64,000 nt of DNA, taken from positions 30,526 to 94,525 of the forward strand of contig JABHCN010000006.1 of NCBI GenBank assembly GCA_018673475.1. Direction: 5' to 3'. The position numbers and the translations under genes are program-made. Of this stretch, positions 34,812 to 43,605 are shown one piece after another. The number at the start of each line of letters is the position of its first letter. The first letter of the stretch is position 1. The DNA comes from Actinomycetota bacterium (GTDB lineage Bacteria; Actinomycetota; Acidimicrobiia; Acidimicrobiales; MedAcidi-G1). Below the pieces are notes generated by a model that ran no database searches, was not told the DNA's origin, and was given only the letters and a program-made list of their open reading frames with translations.

Positions 34812-36422
34812 CTAGTCCTCGGAGTGAAGGAGGCCGTAGACGATCGAGTCCACGAGCGCCTGCCAGGAGGCCTCGATGATGTTTTCTGAGACCCCGATGG
34901 TCGTCCAGGTCTGGTCACCGTTGGTTGTGTCGATGAGCACCCGGGTGACCGCACCCGTTCCCTTCCTGGTCTCGAGCACCCTCACCTTGAAGTCGGTCAG
35001 GTGCAGCCGGTCGAGACCGGGGTTGCTGTCGCCGAGGGCCTGGCGGAGGGCTGAGTCGAGGGCGTTTACAGGCCCGTTCCCCCTGCCGGTTGCCTCACGC
35101 CTCTCGCCGCCGACGTTGATCCGCACGGTTGCCTCGGTGTCGACATCGACCGCCACCTCGTTCCAGGCTCGGCTGCCACTACCGGAGCGGTGGCCGACCT
35201 CGACGCTGAAGGAATCCAGCTCGAAGTAGCCCTGTTGCCATCCACCTGCCGCACGCATCAGCAGCTCCAGAGAGGCGTCGGCTGCCTCGAAGTGGTAGCC
35301 GGCGTGTTCAAGGACCTTCATGGTCTCGACTATTGCACCGAGGGTCTCCCCATCCAGATCGAGGCCCAGCTGCCGGGCCTTCAGGTCGATCGTGGACCTG
35401 CCTGACATCTCGGAGACGAGGAACCTGGTTCCGTTGCCTACAAGCTCGGGCGAGATGTGCTCATAGGCATCGGGACGCCTGGCGATTGCACTGGTGTGCA
35501 GGCCGGCCTTGTGTGCAAACGCTGTGGTACCGACATAGGGCTTTTGTGGATCGACTGTGAAGTTCACGAGTTCGGCCACGTGGTGGGCCACGGCCGTGAG
35601 GCTGGCGATTCCCCCGGTCGGAATCGTCTCGATCCCCATCTTGAGGCTGAGGTTGGCAATGATGGGAACGAGGTCGCAGTTGCCGACCCGTTCTCCGTAG
35701 CCGTTGATCGTTCCCTGCACCTGGGTGGCTCCGCCTCGGACCCCGGCGATTGCGTTGGCGATGCCACAGCCCGTGTCGTTGTGGAAGTGGACACCGATGG
35801 GGGTGTCTGTTGCGGCAACCACCTCGGACACGATTCTCTCCACGTCGAAGGGGAGGCAGCCTCCGTTGGTGTCGCACAGGACGAGACAGTCGGCACCGGC
35901 CTCTGCAGCACCGGTGAGCACCTGCATCGAGTAGGCGGGGTTTGCCTGGTAACCGTCGAAGAAGTGCTCGGCGTCGAAGAAGACCGTGAGACCCTGTCCC
36001 TTGAGGAACCTGACCGAGTCGGCGACCATGGCCACGCCCTCGTCGAGCGTTGTCCGGAGTGCCTCGGTGACGTGGTAGTCCCAGGCCTTGCCGACGATGC
36101 AGACGACCTCGGTGCCCGAGGCCACGAGGTTTGCGAGCGTCGGATCGTCGTTGGCGTCGCCGTTCACGCGCCGGGTCGACCCGAACGCCACCAGCTTCGA
36201 CTGGTTGAGCTGCAGCTCGGTCCGCGCCCGCTCGAAGAACTCGACGTCTTTGGGGTTGGCCCCTGGCCAGCCACCCTCGATGTAGTGGACGCCGAGCAGG
36301 TCCAGCTGTTCGGCGATACGCAACTTGTCGACGACCGTCAGCGAGATGCCCTCAAGCTGTGCACCATCGCGCAGCGTGGTGTCGTAGATGTCGACCGCTG
36401 TCGGCAGATCAGGCGTCGACAT
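34812..36422 (-). CDS. cimA: (R)-citramalate synthase CimA
   Basis: A 536-residue enzyme of the LeuA/CimA family, condensing pyruvate with acetyl-CoA to citramalate, the start of the threonine-independent isoleucine route. DTTLRDGAQ (14-22) gives the metal and acetyl-CoA site, followed by HFHNDTGC and GTINGYGERVGN in the barrel, and a C-terminal LeuA-type regulatory domain (about 390-530) for feedback by an amino acid. The TTLRDGAQ/GISLT context and length match actinobacterial citramalate synthases rather than 2-isopropylmalate synthase. Its ATG overlaps the end of ilvE by 14 bases. Confidence 0.88.
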   Translation of the reverse strand: MSTPDLPTAVDIYDTTLRDGAQLEGISLTVVDKLRIAEQLDLLGVHYIEGGWPGANPKDVEFFERARTELQLNQSKLVAFGSTRRVNGDANDDPTLANLVASGTEVVCIVGKAWDYHVTEALRTTLDEGVAMVADSVRFLKGQGLTVFFDAEHFFDGYQANPAYSMQVLTGAAEAGADCLVLCDTNGGCLPFDVERIVSEVVAATDTPIGVHFHNDTGCGIANAIAGVRGGATQVQGTINGYGERVGNCDLVPIIANLSLKMGIETIPTGGIASLTAVAHHVAELVNFTVDPQKPYVGTTAFAHKAGLHTSAIARRPDAYEHISPELVGNGTRFLVSEMSGRSTIDLKARQLGLDLDGETLGAIVETMKVLEHAGYHFEAADASLELLMRAAGGWQQGYFELDSFSVEVGHRSGSGSRAWNEVAVDVDTEATVRINVGGERREATGRGNGPVNALDSALRQALGDSNPGLDRLHLTDFKVRVLETRKGTGAVTRVLIDTTNGDQTWTTIGVSENIIEASWQALVDSIVYGLLHSED

Positions 36423-37329
36423 GCTCGTTCCACTCTGCGTACTCGGGGCGTTTTCCGCGGACGGCCTCGAAGAAGACATCCTGGACAGCCCTGGTGATGG
36501 GGCCGGGATCACCGATGTCGCGCTCGTCGACCGAGCGGATCGGCACGATCTCTGCCGCTGTCCCGGAGAGGAACGCCTCGTCGGCCGTGTAGAGGTCGCT
36601 GCGCAGCAGGTTGCCCTGCACATACGGGATGCCCAGGTCGTCGGCAATCCGGTGGACGGCATCCTGGGTGATTCCCTCGAGGGCGCCGGCGCTGGTCGGT
36701 GGCGTGATGATCGTGCCACCGCTGACGATGAACAGGTTCTCGCCGGTGCATTCGGACACGTTTCCCTGCGGTGACAGCAGGATTGCCTCGTCGTAGCCGG
36801 CCTTTATCGCCTGGACCTTGGCCATCTGCGAGTTGATGTAGTGGCCGCATCCCTTGGCTGCGGGCGGCATGGCGTTGGCGTCGTGTCGCTGCCACGATGA
36901 GATCATCATGCGTACACCGTTCTTGATGCCGTCCTGTCCGAGGTAGGAACCCCATGGCCATGTTGCGATGGAGACGTCGACGTCGCACGGAATGGGGTTG
37001 AGGCCCATCTCGCCGTACCCGAGGTACGCCAGGGGTCGGATGTAGCACGAGGGCAGGTCGTTGACCCGAACGGTGTCCTTCACCGCCTGGACCAGCTGGT
37101 CGACCGTCCATGGGATGTCTATGAACAAGATCTTGGCCGACCTGAAGAAACGCTCGATGTGGGGCCTCAGCCTGAAGACAGCGGGACCGCTGTCGGTCTC
37201 GTAGGCCCGGATTCCCTCGAACACCCCGTTGCCGTAGTGGAGCGTGTGGGTCAGCACGTGAATGGTGGCGTCATCCCAGTCGACGAGATCGCCATTCATC
37301 CAGATCTTGTCTGCCTTCTCTATCGGCAT
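36409..37329 (-). CDS. ilvE: branched-chain amino acid aminotransferase
   Basis: A 306-residue fold-type IV PLP enzyme that makes leucine, isoleucine and valine from their keto acids. Typical segments are HVLTHTLHYGNGVFEGIRAY at the N-terminus, the lysine region (YINSQMAKVQAIKAGYDEAILL) with the PLP-binding Lys, NVSECTGENLFIV and a C-terminal GTAAEIVPI segment. The ATG has GAGGTAACAGGA upstream. It follows leuB by 57 bases and overlaps cimA. Confidence 0.95.
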   Translation of the reverse strand: MPIEKADKIWMNGDLVDWDDATIHVLTHTLHYGNGVFEGIRAYETDSGPAVFRLRPHIERFFRSAKILFIDIPWTVDQLVQAVKDTVRVNDLPSCYIRPLAYLGYGEMGLNPIPCDVDVSIATWPWGSYLGQDGIKNGVRMMISSWQRHDANAMPPAAKGCGHYINSQMAKVQAIKAGYDEAILLSPQGNVSECTGENLFIVSGGTIITPPTSAGALEGITQDAVHRIADDLGIPYVQGNLLRSDLYTADEAFLSGTAAEIVPIRSVDERDIGDPGPITRAVQDVFFEAVRGKRPEYAEWNEHVDA

Positions 37330-37386
37330 GTCCTGTTACCTCTTCCGCTCAGTTTGCGTTGGTGTGTGTTCTGATGTCGTTTCGGC

Positions 37387-38370
37387 TCAGCCATGTACTC
37401 GTTCGGCTATGGCATCGCCTGTCGCCACCGTGCCGTCCAGCTGGTTGGTCGGGTCGGCGCACGCCGCCCGGATCCGTTCGGCCGCAGCGTCCTCGCCGAG
37501 AAAATCGAGCATCATGGCTCCTGACAGGATCGCAGCCGTGGGGTTGGCGAGCCCCTTCCCGGCAATGTCAGGTGCGGATCCGTGAACCGGCTCGAACATT
37601 GACGGCCCGGTCCGCGCCGGGTTCAGGTTGGCCGATGAGGCCAGGCCGATTCCACCCGACACGGCTCCGCCGAGATCGGTGAGGATGTCGCCGAACAGGT
37701 TGTCGGTGACGATCACGTCGTAGCGCTCGGGTGAGTCGACGAAGTAGATGCATGCGGCATCGACATGGTTGTAGGCGGTCTCAACGTCGGCGTAGTCGGC
37801 TGCCACCTCCTTGAAGGTTCGCTCCCAGAGGTCGCCTGAGAAGGTGAGCACGTTGGTCTTGTGAACGAGCGTCAGGTGGCCCCGACGTTCACGTGCAAGG
37901 TCGAACGCGTAGCGGATGGCACGCTCGACGCCCATCCGGGTGTTCACCGATCCCTGGGTCGCCACCTCGTTGGGGGTTCCCTTCCGGAGAAAGCCGCCCT
38001 CGCCCGCGTAGGCGCCCTCGGTGTTTTCGCGGACAACCATGAAGTCGATGTCGGAGGCTGGAAAGAGGAACGGACGCAGGTTCACGTAGAGGTCAAGGTC
38101 GAAGCGCATCTTCAACAGGAGGCCACGCTCGATCACGCCGGGAGGAACCTCTGGAGTTCCGACCGCACCGAGGAACAGTGCGTCGAGGCCACGCCACTCC
38201 TCGATCACCTCGTCGGGGAGGACGACGCCATCGCGCAGGTAGCGGGAACCACCCAGGTCGTAGTCGACGGTCTCGATGGCGACGCCGGCAGCGGCAAACA
38301 CCTTGAGACCCTCGGCAACGACCTCGGGGCCGATTCCGTCACCGCCGATGACGCCTACTCGATGTGCCAC
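37387..38370 (-). CDS. leuB: 3-isopropylmalate dehydrogenase
   Basis: A 327-residue decarboxylating dehydrogenase of leucine synthesis; paralogs can also act on citramalate-derived 3-methylmalate in isoleucine synthesis, which fits the adjacent cimA. The N-terminus [12 protein letters not shown], the [12 protein letters not shown] segment, the [14 protein letters not shown] metal site and the [16 protein letters not shown] nucleotide-binding loop are all visible. The GTG at 38370 has AAGGAG upstream. It is the first structural gene after the attenuator leader at 38454-38578. Confidence 0.93.
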   Translation of the reverse strand: MAHRVGVIGGDGIGPEVVAEGLKVFAAAGVAIETVDYDLGGSRYLRDGVVLPDEVIEEWRGLDALFLGAVGTPEVPPGVIERGLLLKMRFDLDLYVNLRPFLFPASDIDFMVVRENTEGAYAGEGGFLRKGTPNEVATQGSVNTRMGVERAIRYAFDLARERRGHLTLVHKTNVLTFSGDLWERTFKEVAADYADVETAYNHVDAACIYFVDSPERYDVIVTDNLFGDILTDLGGAVSGGIGLASSANLNPARTGPSMFEPVHGSAPDIAGKGLANPTAAILSGAMMLDFLGEDAAAERIRAACADPTNQLDGTVATGDAIAERVHG

Positions 38371-38453
38371 GCCTCTGTACTCCTTGTCGTTTCTGTTCCG
38401 GGTCGGATGTCGGATGAACCTGTCGAGATGCTCGCTGAGAGCAGCCTGCAACC

Positions 38454-38479
38454 AAAAAACCGCCCACCGAGGTGGACGG
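38454..38479 (-). terminator. intrinsic terminator of the leuB attenuator
   Basis: On the minus strand the arms CCGTCCACC and GGTGGGCGG form a 9-bp stem (one G-U pair; the innermost pair probably opens to make the loop), followed directly by six T residues. It stands about 85 bases before leuB and just after a short leader peptide. This is the classical layout of an attenuator rather than the end of an upstream gene. Confidence 0.75.
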
Positions 38480-38484
38480 TCCGG

Positions 38485-38507
38485 GCGCACACCAAACTGG
38501 CGTGCGC
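38485..38507 (-). promoter_or_regulatory. leader hairpin directly after the leader-peptide stop
   Basis: On the minus strand, arms GCGCACGCC and GGTGTGCGC (one G-U pair) enclose a 5-base loop, forming a strong 9-bp hairpin. It starts at the last base of the leader-peptide stop codon and ends about 5 bases before the terminator stem. A ribosome at the stop codon would cover its first arm, so it is well placed as the pause or antiterminator element. Confidence 0.55.
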
Positions 38508-38563
38508 TACGTAATGGCGATTACCAGATACCTGTGACCCATGGGGACGAGCCTACCAAGCAT
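38507..38563 (-). CDS. leader peptide of the leuB-ilvE-cimA attenuator
   Basis: An 18-codon open frame, [18 protein letters not shown], ending in TAG just before the leader hairpin. The run Leu-Val-Ile-Ala-Ile-Thr near its end holds codons for all three branched-chain amino acids and matches the ilv/leu leader-peptide logic. An internal ATG (38542) gives an 11-residue version. The first ATG is 9 bases after a GATAAT -10 box, so it may be read as a nearly leaderless mRNA. It would sense aminoacyl-tRNA supply for Leu, Val and Ile. It is too short to be found by ordinary gene callers. Confidence 0.7.
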   Translation of the reverse strand: MLGRLVPMGHRYLVIAIT

Positions 38564-38572
38564 CCCCGGATC

Positions 38573-38578
38573 ATTATC
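38573..38578 (-). promoter_or_regulatory. -10 box (GATAAT) of the branched-chain amino acid operon
   Basis: GATAAT on the minus strand, 9 bases before the first leader-peptide ATG. No strong -35 box is visible. It is about 25 bases from the divergent greA promoter. Confidence 0.5.
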
Positions 38579-38603
38579 AACCGACTTTCCTCGGACCAGT
38601 GGC

Positions 38604-38609
38604 TACGCT
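38604..38609 (+). promoter_or_regulatory. leaderless-type -10 box (TACGCT) for greA
   Basis: TACGCT lies 6 bases before the greA ATG at 38616. The six bases between them (TCGGAG) could also act as a very close ribosome binding site. Confidence 0.45.
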
Positions 38610-38615
38610 TCGGAG

Positions 38616-39089
38616 ATGGCTGAGCAGCATCAACTCTCACAGTTCGCGTTTGATCGGTTGGCCGCCGAGTTGACCGACCTGACCACCCGTGGCCGCATCG
38701 AGATCGCCCGCAAGATCGAGGTTGCCCGCGAGATGGGCGACCTCTCCGAAAACGGCGACTACCACGCCGCCAAGGAGGAGAAGGGCAAGATGGAGGGTCG
38801 CATCCTGCACCTCGACCATCTCCTCGAGAACACCACGATCCTCGACGATGCCCCGGCTGGAACCGACACGGTTGCTCCCGGTTGCATCGTGTCGCTCATC
38901 TACGGAGACGACGACGAACCTGAGCGGATGCTGTTCGGTTCCATCGAGGAACAACACGCCGACGTCGGTGTGGTCTCGCCCGGCTCTCCGCTGGGCGAAG
39001 TGCTCCTGGGCAGGTCGGTGGGCGACGAGGTCTCATTTGAGGCACCCGGGGGCGAGTTGACCGTACGCATCACCGCCATCGAACACTAG
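38616..39089 (+). CDS. greA: transcript cleavage factor GreA
   Basis: A 157-residue GreA that rescues backtracked RNA polymerase by stimulating transcript cleavage. The N-terminal coiled coil carries the acidic tip (MGDLSENGDYHAAKEE, with the catalytic Asp and Glu), and the C-terminal FKBP-like domain ends in SPLGEVLLGRSVGDEV and a final VRITAIEH strand. Length is typical. It is divergent from the leuB attenuator. Confidence 0.95.
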   Translation: MAEQHQLSQFAFDRLAAELTDLTTRGRIEIARKIEVAREMGDLSENGDYHAAKEEKGKMEGRILHLDHLLENTTILDDAPAGTDTVAPGCIVSLIYGDDDEPERMLFGSIEEQHADVGVVSPGSPLGEVLLGRSVGDEVSFEAPGGELTVRITAIEH

Positions 39090-39121
39090 ATTCCGGCAGC
39101 CACAGAGTTGGATCTGCCCGG

Positions 39122-40006
39122 TTGAACACCCCACCAGAACCCCGGTTCGAGGGCGTACCTCCACCGTGGCGGGTCATCGACCTGCCTGGGCGCGGACCAC
39201 TCAGGCTCCGCGACTCGGGCCAGCCCGCCAACAGCGATCCGGCAAGGCCCGTCCTGTTGTTGTTCCACGGTTGGACGGTCAGCGCCGATCTCAACTGGGG
39301 CAGCGCCTATGCCGAGTTGACCTCCCGCTACCGGGTGCTGGCGTGGGACCAGCGCGGCCACGGTTCAAACGGGTTGAGGTCACGGAGGCGGTTCCGCCTC
39401 GAGGACTGTGCCGACGACGCCGCCGCTGTCATGGATGTCGTCGGGGTGGAGCAGGCGATCGCCGTCGGCTACTCGATGGGTGGCGCTGTCGCACAGCTGT
39501 TGTGGCGTCGCCACCCGCACATGGTCTCCGGTATGGCCCTGTGCGCCAGCGCGATGAAGTTCCGCCAGACCATCGCCGAGTACCGAGACTTCGCCCTGAT
39601 CCGGCTGGCCTGTCGACCTGCCTCGCTGCTTCCTGAGACGGGATGGCACCTGGCAGAACGGGTGGCGTCGGCCCGGTCCGGCAGGGCGCCACTTGTTGAC
39701 CCGGAGTTTGACGACTGGGCGGCCCGCGAGGTCAGGGCCGGTGACCTCGGCCAGATTCTGGCAGCCGGCGTGGCTCTGGGTGGGTTCGACTCCAGCAGTT
39801 GGGTAGGTGACATCGACGTCCCGACAACCGTGCTGATCGGTGTTGACGACAGCGTCGTTCCCACCGCCCGACAGCGACAGTTGGCGACGGCCCTTCCCCA
39901 GCCACTTGTCGTCGAGTTCTCAGGCGACCACGTAGCACCCGTTGTTCGGGCAGACCACTTCGCAACGCAGTTGACGACCGGCATCTCATGGCTACACGGA
40001 GGATGA
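39122..40006 (+). CDS. alpha/beta hydrolase
   Basis: A 294-residue alpha/beta hydrolase. The oxyanion-hole motif LLLFHGWT, the WDQRGHG strand, the nucleophile elbow GYSMGG, an acidic residue in GVDDSVVP and the His in FSGDHVAP give a complete triad and fold order. The start is a TTG at 39122; an upstream ribosome site is not obvious, so the exact start is uncertain. It sits 4 bases ahead of the epimerase gene, forming a two-gene unit. Substrate unknown. Confidence 0.8.
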   Translation: MNTPPEPRFEGVPPPWRVIDLPGRGPLRLRDSGQPANSDPARPVLLLFHGWTVSADLNWGSAYAELTSRYRVLAWDQRGHGSNGLRSRRRFRLEDCADDAAAVMDVVGVEQAIAVGYSMGGAVAQLLWRRHPHMVSGMALCASAMKFRQTIAEYRDFALIRLACRPASLLPETGWHLAERVASARSGRAPLVDPEFDDWAAREVRAGDLGQILAAGVALGGFDSSSWVGDIDVPTTVLIGVDDSVVPTARQRQLATALPQPLVVEFSGDHVAPVVRADHFATQLTTGISWLHGG

Positions 40007-40010
40007 ACAG

Positions 40011-40919
40011 GTGGACGTAGCGGTTTCAGGGTCATCCGGGCTCATCGGAGGTGCGCTGTGTGACCGGCTTGAAGAGCGTGGCGACACCGTCCGGCGCCTG
40101 GTGCGTCGACCAACCGGTTCTCCCCGGGAGGTCCACTGGGATCCAGGTCGCAGCCTGTTGGATCCAGGGTCCCTTGAGGGCGTCGATGCGGTGGTCCACC
40201 TGGCCGGTGCCGGGATCGCCAACCGACGCTGGACCCGGTCGCGGATGGACCTCATCCTCGGTAGCCGAACCCGTGGCACACACCTGATCTCCTCTGCGAT
40301 GGCGGAGTCCTGTCAGGCCGGTTCCGGGCCGGGCGTTCTGGTTAGCGGTTCCGCCATCGGCTTCTACGGTGACCGCTCCGACGAGCCGCTCGACGAGACA
40401 AGTTCCCGCGGCGGCGGCTTCCTGGCCGATGTATGCGTCGCCTGGGAGGCAGCCACACGAACGGCTGAATCAGCAGGTATCCGGGTCGCACACGCCCGTA
40501 CCGGGATCGTCCTGTCCCCCCGGGGAGGCCTGCTGGGGGCACAGTTGCCGCTGTTCCGGCTGGGGCTGGGTGGTCCTCTGGGCCCCGGCACACAGTGGAT
40601 GAGCTGGATCTCCCTGCGTGACGAGGTCTCGGCCCTGTGCTGGTTGATCGACAACGAGGTCTGTGGACCCGTCAACCTTGTCTCGCCTTCGCCGGTTACC
40701 AACGCCGGGTTCGCCGCCTCGCTGGGTAGGGCTGTCCGGCGCCCGGCCCGCCTCCGTACTCCGGCGTTGGTGCCTGCAGTCCCGTTCGGGCGACGGCTTG
40801 TCGCCGAACTGATGTTGTCCAGCGCTGTCGTGCGCCCCAACGTGCTCCAGGAGGGCGGCTTCATCTTTGCCGACACCTCACTTGACGATGCTCTCAGGTC
40901 GGAGTTGGACCTGACCTGA
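40011..40919 (+). CDS. TIGR01777-family SDR epimerase (YfcH-like)
   Basis: A 302-residue extended short-chain dehydrogenase-like protein. It has the Rossmann start AVSGSSGLIGGAL, the VVHLAGAGIANRRW motif typical of TIGR01777, VLVSGSAIGFYGDR with the Tyr of the active site, and a C-terminal DUF1731-like region (FGRRLVAELMLSS ... LQEGGFIF). Members are probable nucleotide-sugar or related epimerases of uncertain substrate. The start is a GTG with an AGGAT...AGG stretch upstream. It ends 9 bases from the convergent Hsp70-like gene. Confidence 0.85.
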   Translation: MDVAVSGSSGLIGGALCDRLEERGDTVRRLVRRPTGSPREVHWDPGRSLLDPGSLEGVDAVVHLAGAGIANRRWTRSRMDLILGSRTRGTHLISSAMAESCQAGSGPGVLVSGSAIGFYGDRSDEPLDETSSRGGGFLADVCVAWEAATRTAESAGIRVAHARTGIVLSPRGGLLGAQLPLFRLGLGGPLGPGTQWMSWISLRDEVSALCWLIDNEVCGPVNLVSPSPVTNAGFAASLGRAVRRPARLRTPALVPAVPFGRRLVAELMLSSAVVRPNVLQEGGFIFADTSLDDALRSELDLT

Positions 40920-40928
40920 GAGCCCCGG

Positions 40929-42485
40929 TCAGTTGGGCCAGCGTGCGCAGCCGTCGCCAGCCCAGATCTGGAGGACCCGCCCGATGTCGTCGGTGTGGGT
41001 TGTCACGCCCCTCATTCCGTCGCTGACACCGAGGGCATCGATGCTGAACAGGCCAGCAGTGTCACCCTCGACAGGGCTCGTCAGCACCAGCCCGTCTGCG
41101 TGGGCCGTCGCCAGATCTGCGACCGATGAGCCCACCCCGATCCGGTCGAGGGTCCACAGAGATGTGCGGAGGGCATCGGTTCCCTCGGTAAACCACTGGG
41201 TGAAGGTGGCATTGGTTCCCGGCTCTCCGTCGGTTGTGTCGGCATCGCTCAAGACCACCTCGAGGTTGGCGAACGTGATCCGCCTGACAAGGTCTCCGGC
41301 ACACCGCTCATCTGTTACCCAGCCTGTGTCGACTGCGGATGCACCCACCACTGCCGTGAGCACTGCGACGACCGTGTCTGCGCTGTCGCCGAGGCCGACA
41401 AGTGCCTCGGCTCCCGTTGCGGCGTTGGTGACCACACCGACGGGGGAGAGCGTCAACACGCCGAGCGGAGGCCTGGTGGTCGTTGTGGGGACAGCGACAG
41501 TGGTGGTGGTCACCGGGACGAGGGTGGTCGTCGTGAGGGCCGGGGGAAGGGTGGTTGAGACCACGACTCCCGGCATCACCGTGACTGGTGCCGCTGTTGT
41601 GGTGGTACTGGTCGTTGTGGGGGGCGCAGCTGTCGTCGCCTGCAGACTTGTGGGCGGTTCGGTAACCGTCGTGGCGGTCACAACCTCGGGTTCGTGCACC
41701 TGCCCGGGACCGCTGTCGTCGCCCCGGGTTAAGAAGAACGCTGCTCCGAGCGCCAGGCCACCCAGCACAGCAACGGCCAGGACGAGGCCTGGTCTGAACC
41801 TGCGACGCTCAAGGTCGGGAATGGATGATTCCTCAAAGACCGAGCGCGGCCCGAGCGACATGACCGATGGCTCCGTCGGCATCCTGGCCGGTTCCTGGGA
41901 GACCACCCCGAGGTCCTCACGGGTGACGATCGGCTTTGGTCCGGGTGGACCATCGCCGTGTCGCCTCCAGAACAGTGCACCGAGGGCCCCGGCGAGGTCG
42001 GGGTCCATGCCATCTGGGCCGTGTGCCGCCATGGCCGCCCATGAGCGGGTTTCCTCGACCAGGGTGAACTCACCAAGGCGTGCCCGTTCGGCGGCCGCTG
42101 CGTAGACGGTCGCCTCGGGGCCTCCGGCGGTGCACACGACCAGCACCTCGTCGGGTACGCGGTCGAGCACTACGACGCAGCGTGCGTAGATGTGAGCCAG
42201 GAGGTGGGCGATGACGGTTTCGGCAGTTAGGGCCCGGCCCGCCACCTCGATCGTCTCGGCGTCGAGCAGGCGTCCGACCACGTTGTCGACGGTGCCGTCA
42301 GGCTCTGACTCCGACCTATGGCGGGCCTCGGACCCGACCGTGACCGAGCCGTCTGAAGCCACATGGAGGACGACGGGCATGTGTGCGGCACGCTCGCCCA
42401 GGGCGAGCAGATCGATACGACCGTCGCTGTCGACGGCTGCGTGGGCCAGATTTGGTCCCAGATGGATGGAGAGAACGGTTGGCAT
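40929..42485 (-). CDS. Hsp70-like N-domain fused to a transmembrane helix and Thr-rich extracellular region
   Basis: A 518-residue predicted type II-like membrane protein. Residues 1-150 resemble a reduced actin/Hsp70-type nucleotide-binding domain (SIHLGPNLAHAAV start with a GRxDLLALGE continuation, and VVLDRVPDEVLVVCTAGG as the linker strand), but the domain is far shorter than DnaK (about 380 residues). A single membrane span (232-252) follows, then a Thr/Pro/Val-rich stalk (about 270-345) and a roughly 170-residue extracellular domain with Cys residues. No substrate-binding domain of DnaK is present. The function is unknown; a membrane-tethered sensor or cell-division-associated protein is speculation. 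Confidence 0.6.
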   Translation of the reverse strand: MPTVLSIHLGPNLAHAAVDSDGRIDLLALGERAAHMPVVLHVASDGSVTVGSEARHRSESEPDGTVDNVVGRLLDAETIEVAGRALTAETVIAHLLAHIYARCVVVLDRVPDEVLVVCTAGGPEATVYAAAAERARLGEFTLVEETRSWAAMAAHGPDGMDPDLAGALGALFWRRHGDGPPGPKPIVTREDLGVVSQEPARMPTEPSVMSLGPRSVFEESSIPDLERRRFRPGLVLAVAVLGGLALGAAFFLTRGDDSGPGQVHEPEVVTATTVTEPPTSLQATTAAPPTTTSTTTTAAPVTVMPGVVVSTTLPPALTTTTLVPVTTTTVAVPTTTTRPPLGVLTLSPVGVVTNAATGAEALVGLGDSADTVVAVLTAVVGASAVDTGWVTDERCAGDLVRRITFANLEVVLSDADTTDGEPGTNATFTQWFTEGTDALRTSLWTLDRIGVGSSVADLATAHADGLVLTSPVEGDTAGLFSIDALGVSDGMRGVTTHTDDIGRVLQIWAGDGCARWPN

Positions 42486-42647
42486 GCTGCTTCGGGTCTG
42501 ATTGGCAGTGGTCGTGGTCGTGCTCGTCGACAATAGGGCCTGACAGGGCCAAGCGGCATGACGATGCACGATGTGTCGGCCCGGTTCATTCCTCCTCGTG
42601 ACCATTCCTCGTACATATGGCTCGTCCCCGTGGCATCCTTGTTGCCG

Positions 42648-43568
42648 ATGGATCTGCGCCAACTCGGCCACCTGCTGGCCGTGACCGACCACCACAGCTT
42701 CTCGGCTGCCGCCCGGGCACTTCACACCGTGCAGTCCAACGTCTCGACACATGTGGCCAAACTGGAAAAGGAACTGGGTGTCACCCTCATTGACAGGGCG
42801 ACGATGCAGCCCACCCCCGAGGGCCTGGCCGTGATCGAGAGGGCCCGCAGAATCGCAACCGAGATGCAGTCGATCTCCGACGACATCACGTCGATGCACG
42901 ACGAGGTGGCTGGCACGGTGAGGATCGGCTGCATCGGTACCACGGCCCGCTGGATCGCCACCCCCCTGCTTCGCCGCATGAAGGAGACCGCTCCGGGCCT
43001 CCACCCGATCCTCGTAGACGCCACCACCGCATCGTTGACACCACGGGTGAGCACCGGCGATCTGGATCTGGCGGTCGTCAACACCCCGGTAGTTGACGCC
43101 GGCCTTGTTACCGAACCCCTCTTCGACGAGGAGCGCATCGTCGTTGCACCCAACGACCACCCTCTGGCCGAACACGACACGGTCAGCATCGCCGACCTGA
43201 CGGACCACGAGATAATGCTCACGCCGGTGGGTACGACCTTCCGCGATGCCGTCGACGAGGAGTTGGCCAGATCCGGCCTCAGCCTGCGTGCAGCCGCCGA
43301 GATCGACGGGCTTCGGCTGCTCACCTCGCTCGCCTATCAGGGGTATGCACCTGCCCTGCTGCCTGCCAGCGCCGCTTCCGGATACTCAGACGAGATCTGG
43401 ACGATTATCAGGGTCGACGGCCTGGCCCGACGATCGGTGGGCCTGACCCGCAGCGCCCGAACAACACCGTCCACGCCGGCAAGGGCAGCCCGCGAGCTGC
43501 TTCTCGAGGTCATTCGCGAGATCGGACCCCATCAGCCCGGCATCCATGTAACTCTGGGGGCAACATGA
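42648..43568 (+). CDS. LysR-family transcriptional regulator
   Basis: A 306-residue LysR regulator. The N-terminal winged HTH (MDLRQLGHLLAVTDHHSFSAAARALHTVQSNVS) is complete, and the effector domain spans about 90-300. The ATG at 42648 is fixed by the conserved MDLRQL opening; no clear ribosome site precedes it. It lies 37 bases upstream of the carboxyltransferase gene and in the same direction, so it may regulate that gene or itself. Effector unknown. Confidence 0.9.
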   Translation: MDLRQLGHLLAVTDHHSFSAAARALHTVQSNVSTHVAKLEKELGVTLIDRATMQPTPEGLAVIERARRIATEMQSISDDITSMHDEVAGTVRIGCIGTTARWIATPLLRRMKETAPGLHPILVDATTASLTPRVSTGDLDLAVVNTPVVDAGLVTEPLFDEERIVVAPNDHPLAEHDTVSIADLTDHEIMLTPVGTTFRDAVDEELARSGLSLRAAAEIDGLRLLTSLAYQGYAPALLPASAASGYSDEIWTIIRVDGLARRSVGLTRSARTTPSTPARAARELLLEVIREIGPHQPGIHVTLGAT

Positions 43569-43605
43569 CGACCATCAACCCCGTACTGAGAACAGAGGCC
43601 CTGCG

